Below, piece after piece: positions 59,905-64,000 of a DNA stretch of 64,000 bases (the stretch's first letter is position 1; each line of letters starts with the position of its first letter). Made by a program: the position numbers and the translations under genes. Source of the stretch: Cellulomonas humilata (lineage in GTDB: Bacteria; Actinomycetota; Actinomycetes; Actinomycetales; Cellulomonadaceae); NCBI RefSeq assembly GCF_030814415.1, contig NZ_JAUSVB010000001.1, positions 1,116,001 through 1,180,000 on the forward strand, in the 5' to 3' direction. The notes beneath the pieces were generated by a model, which made no database searches, was not told the origin of the DNA, and saw only the letters and a list, made by a program, of their open reading frames with translations.

Positions 59905-60806
59905 AGCTCGTCGCGCGGCACGACGAGGACCGGCACGGGGGAGTGCCGGATGATCTTGGTCGCGCTGGTGCCGAGGAACACGCGCTGGAGCGTACCGGCG
60001 CTGGAGGAACCGAGGATGAGCAGCTCGTCGGGCATCCAGTCGACGGAGCTCAGCGCCTCGGTCCAGCTGGTCCCGGACGCGACGACGAACTCGGTGTCCT
60101 CGTCCAGCCCGGGGCGGAGCGCCGCCTGCGCCTCAGCCATCTGCTCGCGCCACTGGGCGGTGACCTCGGACTCGATGTCGGTGCCGACCTCGGGCGGGTA
60201 CATCGTCGCGGAGCGGACCCCGAAGGACGCGACCCGCAGCTGCACGTCGATCTCGCGGGTGAGCCGCGCAGCCCAGCGCACGGTCGACACGGCGACGCCG
60301 GACCCGCCGAACGAGCAGGTCAGCCGCCGGGCGGTCGCGTCGGTGGTGCTCGCCGCACGGTACGCGCGCGGTGCGATGGCCAGCGGGACGGGTGAGGAGT
60401 GCAGCAGGTAGTCGGCGGTGGAGCCGACGACGACGCGGCCCTCGGGTCCGTCCGGCGACGAGCCGAGCACCAGTGCGGTGGCGTCCCGCTGCTCCGCGAG
60501 GGCTGCCAGCGCGCGGGGCGTCGACCGGTCCGTCAGCCGGACGAACTCGACGGTCAGGTCGTCGGCGTGACCGGCGAGGAGCTCGCGCACGGCGGCCTGG
60601 GCCTCGTCGGCGCGGGCCTTGATCCACTCCTGCATCTCGCCGTCGACCCGGGCCATCGACGGCACCGTCCACCCGTGCGGGATGACCGTGGCGACGACCA
60701 GGACGAACGCGCCGGTGTCCTCGGGGAGCGTGCGGGCGAGGGTGACGCCCAGGTCGACCGCGCCGTGGAGGCCGCCGAACGGGTTGGCCCCGACGACGAT
60801 CGTCAT
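59901..60806 (-). CDS. tandem universal stress protein
   Basis: This 301-residue protein has two UspA domains. Each ends in an ATP-binding loop of the G-x2-G-x9-G-S/T kind: GSSPDGPEGRVVVGSTADYLL in the first, and GSSSAGTLQRVFLGTSATKII in the second. It may sense ATP or the cell's energy state. It is co-translated with the upstream amino-acid permease (4-bp overlap), an arrangement in which USPs may regulate transport, and with the downstream acetyltransferase. Confidence 0.92.
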   Translation of the reverse strand: MTIVVGANPFGGLHGAVDLGVTLARTLPEDTGAFVLVVATVIPHGWTVPSMARVDGEMQEWIKARADEAQAAVRELLAGHADDLTVEFVRLTDRSTPRALAALAEQRDATALVLGSSPDGPEGRVVVGSTADYLLHSSPVPLAIAPRAYRAASTTDATARRLTCSFGGSGVAVSTVRWAARLTREIDVQLRVASFGVRSATMYPPEVGTDIESEVTAQWREQMAEAQAALRPGLDEDTEFVVASGTSWTEALSSVDWMPDELLILGSSSAGTLQRVFLGTSATKIIRHSPVPVLVVPRDEL

Positions 60807-62263
60807 CGCAGGTCCCCGTCGCGGACCAGGTCGGCCTCGATCGCGCGTTGCAGCAGGGAGTGCTTGCGTCCCCACAGGAAGTAGAACGCGAGCACCACGC
60901 TGAGCCAGAGCAGGAACCACGCGTAGGTGTACCAGTGCAGGCCGGACAGGATGTAGAGGCAGGCCAGCACGGCGAGCACCGGGGTGACGGGGTAGCCGGG
61001 GACCTTGAACCCGCGGGGGAGGTCGGGCCGGGTACGGCGCAGGATGACGACGCCGACCGAGACGACGATGAACGCGATCAGCGTGCCGATGGACACCAGG
61101 TCCCACAGGTAGTCGAGCGGGATGAAGGCGGCGAGCAGGCCGACGACGATCGCGACGATGACGGTGTTGTTGACGGGCGTGCGGGTGCGCGGGTTGACGC
61201 GCGCGAACGCCCGCGGGAGGAGCCCGTCGCGGCCGATGGCGAACAGGATGCGGGTCTGCCCGTACATCGTCACCAGCGTCACGGAGAAGATCGAGATGAC
61301 CGCGCCGGCGGACAGGATCGTGCCCGGCCAGGATGCCCCGACCACGTCCTGCAGGATCTTGGCCAGACCGGCCTCGCCCTGCGCGGCGTCGCCGAACTCC
61401 TCCCACGGCTGCGTGCCCAGGGCGGAGACGGCGACCAGGACGTAGATCGTGGTGACGATCGCCAGGGCGCCGAGGATGGCGCGCGGCATCGTCTTCTGCG
61501 GGTTGCGCACCTCGTCGCCGGCGGTCGAGATGGCGTCGAGGCCGATGAACGTGAAGAAGATCGTCCCGGCGGCGGCTGTGATGCCGGCGATGCCCTTGGG
61601 GGCGAAGTCCGCGAAGTTGTCCGCGTGGAAGCCGGTGAACGCCACGGCCACGAACATCAGCAGGACCGCGAGCTTGATGACGACCATGGTCGCGTTGACC
61701 TTGGCGGACTCGGACGCACCGCGGATGAGCAGGAGCGCGCACATCGCGACAAGGATCAGTGCCGGCAGGTTGATGAAGCCCGGGTCGGTGTCCCAGGGGG
61801 CAGCGGACAGCGCGTTCGGGATCTGCCAGCCGAACAGGTTGTGCAGCAGCTGGTTGAGGTAGCCGCTCCACCCGACCGACACCGCCGCCGTCGAGACGCC
61901 GTACTCCAGCAGCAGGCACGCCGCGACACCCATCGCGACCACCTCGCCGAGCGTCGCGTAGGCGTACGAGTACGTCGACCCGGAGACGGGCACCGTGGAG
62001 GCCATCTCGGCGTAGGACAGCGCGGACAGGCCTGCCGCGAGACCGGCCAGCACGAACGAGATGATCACCGCCGGGCCGGCGTCGGGCACCGCCTCGTGCA
62101 TGACGAAGAAGACCCCGGTCCCGACGGTCGAGCCGACGCCGAACATCATCAGCGTGAACGTGCCGAGGGACCGTTCGAGGCCCTCGCTCGACTTCGCCGT
62201 CATGGCGGTGATCGGCTTCTTGCGCCACAGCTGTGCCCTCAGGGACGCCTGCGGGACCGTCAT
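60803..62263 (-). CDS. APC-family amino acid permease, cationic transporter-like
   Basis: This 486-residue transporter has twelve hydrophobic segments. The opening LGTFTLMMFGVGSTVGTGVFFV carries the APC substrate-site glycines, and FFTFIGLDAISTAGDEVRNPQK is the conserved loop of the CAT/YfnA group. A GAGAGG Shine-Dalgarno precedes the ATG. It leads a three-gene operon with a USP and an arylamine acetyltransferase. The amino acid specificity is not readable. Confidence 0.93.
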   Translation of the reverse strand: MTVPQASLRAQLWRKKPITAMTAKSSEGLERSLGTFTLMMFGVGSTVGTGVFFVMHEAVPDAGPAVIISFVLAGLAAGLSALSYAEMASTVPVSGSTYSYAYATLGEVVAMGVAACLLLEYGVSTAAVSVGWSGYLNQLLHNLFGWQIPNALSAAPWDTDPGFINLPALILVAMCALLLIRGASESAKVNATMVVIKLAVLLMFVAVAFTGFHADNFADFAPKGIAGITAAAGTIFFTFIGLDAISTAGDEVRNPQKTMPRAILGALAIVTTIYVLVAVSALGTQPWEEFGDAAQGEAGLAKILQDVVGASWPGTILSAGAVISIFSVTLVTMYGQTRILFAIGRDGLLPRAFARVNPRTRTPVNNTVIVAIVVGLLAAFIPLDYLWDLVSIGTLIAFIVVSVGVVILRRTRPDLPRGFKVPGYPVTPVLAVLACLYILSGLHWYTYAWFLLWLSVVLAFYFLWGRKHSLLQRAIEADLVRDGDLR

Positions 62264-62436
62264 GGGCGGGCCTCTCTGGAGGGCGTGTGTCGTCAGCCAC
62301 CGTAAGAGGCGCGCGAGGGAGCGGCAATCTGGACCACTCGCCGCAATCGCGACGTCCGGTCGGTCGCACAGGCGGCGCACAGGAATCACCCGTGAGACGG
62401 GACGCCAAAACCGTCACGGTGGACGATGTTTGTCGC

Positions 62437-62448
62437 TACTGTCCGCGC
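62437..62448 (+). promoter_or_regulatory. -10 of leaderless promoter
   Basis: TACTGT (62437-62442) is followed by 6 bases and then the ATG at 62449, with no Shine-Dalgarno. The remaining bases of the 185-bp gap show no other feature I can name. Confidence 0.55.
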
Positions 62449-62868
62449 ATGATCACAACTCTCGCCACCGAGGTGGCCAACACGACCGCTGCTGCTGGCG
62501 GCGGCGCCGGCGCCGTCGTCGGTGGCCTCATCGGCTACCTGCTCGTCGCGTTCGCCCTGGTGGGCGTCTTCAAGAAGGCCGACGAGCCCGTCTGGCAGGC
62601 CTTCGTCCCGATCTGGAACACCATCGTCCTCATCAAGATCTCGGGTCGGCCGATCTGGTGGATCATCCTGCTCCTGATCCCGATCGTGAACATCGTGATC
62701 ATCGTCCTCGTCTACCACAGCCTGTCGACGTCGTTCGGTCACGGCGCCGGCTTCACCGTCGGCCTGATCTTCCTCAGCATCATCTTCCTGTACATCCTCG
62801 GCTACGACTCGAAGCCCTACCAGGGCGCCACCGGCGGCGAGCCGCTCGGCGGCTACGCCACCGCCTGA
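62449..62868 (+). CDS. small membrane protein, DUF5684-like
   Basis: This 139-residue protein has three or four hydrophobic segments (VGGLIGYLLVAFALVGVF, IIVLIPIV-like spans) around FVPIWNTIVLIKISGRPIWW, and a soluble C-terminal GYDSKPYQGATGGEPLGGY. The pattern matches the DUF5684 family, whose function is unknown. The leaderless promoter fixes the ATG. A strong terminator follows. Confidence 0.85.
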   Translation: MITTLATEVANTTAAAGGGAGAVVGGLIGYLLVAFALVGVFKKADEPVWQAFVPIWNTIVLIKISGRPIWWIILLLIPIVNIVIIVLVYHSLSTSFGHGAGFTVGLIFLSIIFLYILGYDSKPYQGATGGEPLGGYATA

Positions 62869-62880
62869 CCCAGCACTTCC

Positions 62881-62917
62881 CGAGACGGCCGTACCCCCAC
62901 GGGGTGCGGCCGTCTCG
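62881..62917 (+). terminator. 17-bp terminator hairpin
   Basis: 62881-62897 pairs with 62901-62917 over 17 bp with one G-T wobble and a 3-base loop CAC. It lies 12 bp past the DUF5684-like gene's stop. Confidence 0.85.
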
Positions 62918-62938
62918 TGCGTGGGTGACCATCGCCCG

Positions 62939-63328
62939 ATGACGACGATCGAGACCTTGGCCGACGAGGGGTTCATCTCCCTCACGACGTTCCGCAAGTC
63001 CGGCGTCGGTGTCCCGACGACCGTGTGGGTGGGCCGTGACGGCGACGCCCTGCTGGTGACGACGCCGCGGGGCAGCGGCAAGGTCAAGCGGCTCCGACGG
63101 GATCCCCGGGTCGAGCTCTCGCCGAGCAGCCGGCTGGGGAACGTCGACGACGACGCGGTGGTCGTGGCGGGTGTCGGGGAGGTCCTCGACGACGACGCCG
63201 CCCGGGAGCGGTGCAACGAGATCATGCAGGAGAAGTACGGCCTGGAGTTCCGCGTGATGATGGGGATCGAGAAGCTGGGCCGCAAGGGCGACGACAACCG
63301 GGTCATCCTGCGGATCACGCCGGGCTGA
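62939..63328 (+). CDS. PPOX-class (F420/FMN-dependent) oxidoreductase
   Basis: This 129-residue protein has the split-barrel of the pyridoxamine-phosphate-oxidase-like F420-dependent family: FISLTTFRKSGVGVPTTVWVGRDGDALLVTT, then GSGKVKRLRRDPRVELSP. Such proteins bind F420 or FMN as dimers and reduce various substrates, or simply bind the cofactor. ATG at 62939 is the plausible start. Compare with the Rv3369/Rv1155 group; F420 preference is probable but unproven. Confidence 0.88.
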   Translation: MTTIETLADEGFISLTTFRKSGVGVPTTVWVGRDGDALLVTTPRGSGKVKRLRRDPRVELSPSSRLGNVDDDAVVVAGVGEVLDDDAARERCNEIMQEKYGLEFRVMMGIEKLGRKGDDNRVILRITPG

Positions 63329-63333
63329 CGGCG

Positions 63334-63346
63334 TAGCGTGCCCGTC
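63334..63346 (+). promoter_or_regulatory. -10 of leaderless promoter
   Basis: TAGCGT (63334-63339) is followed by 7 bases and then the GTG at 63347; there is no Shine-Dalgarno. Confidence 0.45.
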
Positions 63347-64000
63347 GTGACGCTGACCCACCCGGAGATCACCGCGACGCTGCGTGCGGCCGGCTGCGTG
63401 TTCGCGGAGGACGAGGCGTCGCTGCTCCTCGACGCGGCCGCGGGCGACGACCTGGCGAGGCTGGTCGGGCGGCGGGTCGCCGGGGAGCCGCTCGAGGTGA
63501 TCGTCGGGTGGGCGGAGTTCTGCGGCCTGCGGATCGAGATCGACCCGGGGGTGTTCGTGCCGCGGCGGCGGACCGAGGTGCTGGTGCGGGAGGCCGCTCG
63601 GCTGGCCGACGGGCCCGCGGTGGTGCTGGACCTGTGCTGCGGCTCCGGGGCGCTCGGCGTCGCACTCGCGCACGTGCTGGAGGTCGAGCTCTACGCCGCG
63701 GACGTCGAGCCGGCCGCGGTCCGCTGCGCGCGCCGTAACGTCGCGGCCGTAGGTGGTCAGGTGTTCGAGGGGGATCTCGACGAGCCGCTGCCCGCGTCGC
63801 TCCGGGGTCGGGTCGACCTGCTCGTCGCCAACGTGCCGTACGTGCCGACCGACGACATCGGCCTCATGCCACCCGAGGCCCGCGAGCACGAGCCGCGCGT
63901 GACGCTGGACGGCGGTGCCGACGGGCTCGACGTGCTGCGCCGGGTCGCGGCCGTGGCGCCGCGGTGGCTGGCGCCCGGTGGGCACCTGCTGGTGGAGACG
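63347..64000 (+). CDS. PrmC/HemK-related N5-glutamine methyltransferase-like protein (3' end outside window)
   Basis: The visible 218 residues run to the window's edge. They show a PrmC-like layout: a short N-terminal helical domain, FVPRRRTEVLV, the SAM motif VVLDLCCGSGALGVALA, an acidic loop YAADVEPAAVRCA, and DLLVANVPYVPTD, where NVPY replaces the NPPY of true PrmC. That variant marks the PrmC-related actinobacterial subgroup often named putative protein-glutamine methyltransferase. A canonical PrmC would modify release factors; this one's target is uncertain. The -10 at 63334 supports the GTG start. Confidence 0.87.
   Translation, partial: MTLTHPEITATLRAAGCVFAEDEASLLLDAAAGDDLARLVGRRVAGEPLEVIVGWAEFCGLRIEIDPGVFVPRRRTEVLVREAARLADGPAVVLDLCCGSGALGVALAHVLEVELYAADVEPAAVRCARRNVAAVGGQVFEGDLDEPLPASLRGRVDLLVANVPYVPTDDIGLMPPEAREHEPRVTLDGGADGLDVLRRVAAVAPRWLAPGGHLLVET

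Noticed and set aside
1..64000. tRNA, rRNA, integrase, transposase or prophage genes
   Set aside because: None found by eye: no tRNA-like cloverleaf with a conserved TTCGA loop, no IS inverted ends with a transposase, and no phage structural genes. An exhaustive tRNA or RNA-family scan was not possible.

Overview
The window is one contiguous piece of a very GC-rich actinobacterial chromosome, dense in genes, with many 4-bp ATGA stop/start overlaps and many transcripts that appear to be leaderless. A secreted cellulose-type LPMO with a CBM2, a GH3 glycosidase, a GH87-type glucanase and a GH38 mannosidase with its own ABC transporter suggest a polysaccharide-degrading actinobacterium, probably Cellulomonas or a close relative. 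The genus is inferred from gene content only. No rRNA, tRNA, CRISPR array, integrase, transposase or phage gene was seen. No gene-free stretch exceeds about 230 bases.

Layout. 1-4.1 kb: an SsuABC-type importer with an NtaA/SnaA/DszA-family flavin monooxygenase, probably for an organosulfur or aminopolycarboxylate compound. 4.1-10.8 kb: two small unknown proteins, a serine beta-lactamase-family hydrolase, an unusual DUF308-lipase fusion, a zinc-ribbon protein, a DUF2306 membrane protein and a secreted tripeptidyl-aminopeptidase-like hydrolase. 10.9-17.05 kb: a tightly coupled pair made of a cytosolic M48-like metalloprotease and a 1657-residue DUF4011/SF1 helicase with a degenerate kinase-like N-terminus and an REase-like C-terminus, a candidate anti-phage or nucleic-acid surveillance module. 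17-18.5 kb: a metallophosphoesterase and an acetyltransferase separated by a striking 76-bp nested palindrome.

18.5-30 kb: a glycoside locus (GH3, methyltransferase, ROK regulator, sugar ABC transporter, GH38 alpha-mannosidase, aldo/keto reductase). 30.1-32.9 kb: a VOC protein facing a three-gene operon: an 81-residue peptide with three 22-residue acidic repeats, each holding one His, then a JmjC/Cupin_4 oxygenase whose GTG overlaps the peptide's stop codon, then a sucrase/ferredoxin-like protein. It looks like a modified-peptide (RiPP-like) pathway and is the most unusual system here.

33-39.6 kb: an ArsR-SRPBCC-SRPBCC operon, two small proteins, and a 1488-residue secreted GH87-type enzyme behind a structured leader. 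39.6-44.6 kb: hydrolase and DUF1905 proteins, a SnoaL-tailed ECF sigma factor, an LtrA membrane protein and the CBM2-linked AA10 LPMO. 44.7-50.3 kb: a MarR-hydrolase operon diverging from a flavin monooxygenase over clear operator palindromes, a winged-helix protein, another hydrolase and an AraC regulator. 50.4-58.1 kb: AI-2E-type, MFS and two LysE transporters, acetyltransferases (one a broken remnant), an ArsR-SRPBCC-DUF6069 operon and a NUDIX/GNAT pair firing from one shared -10 region. 58.1-64 kb: a lipid kinase, an APC permease-USP-arylamine acetyltransferase operon, small membrane and F420/FMN-type proteins, and the start of a PrmC-like methyltransferase cut by the window edge.
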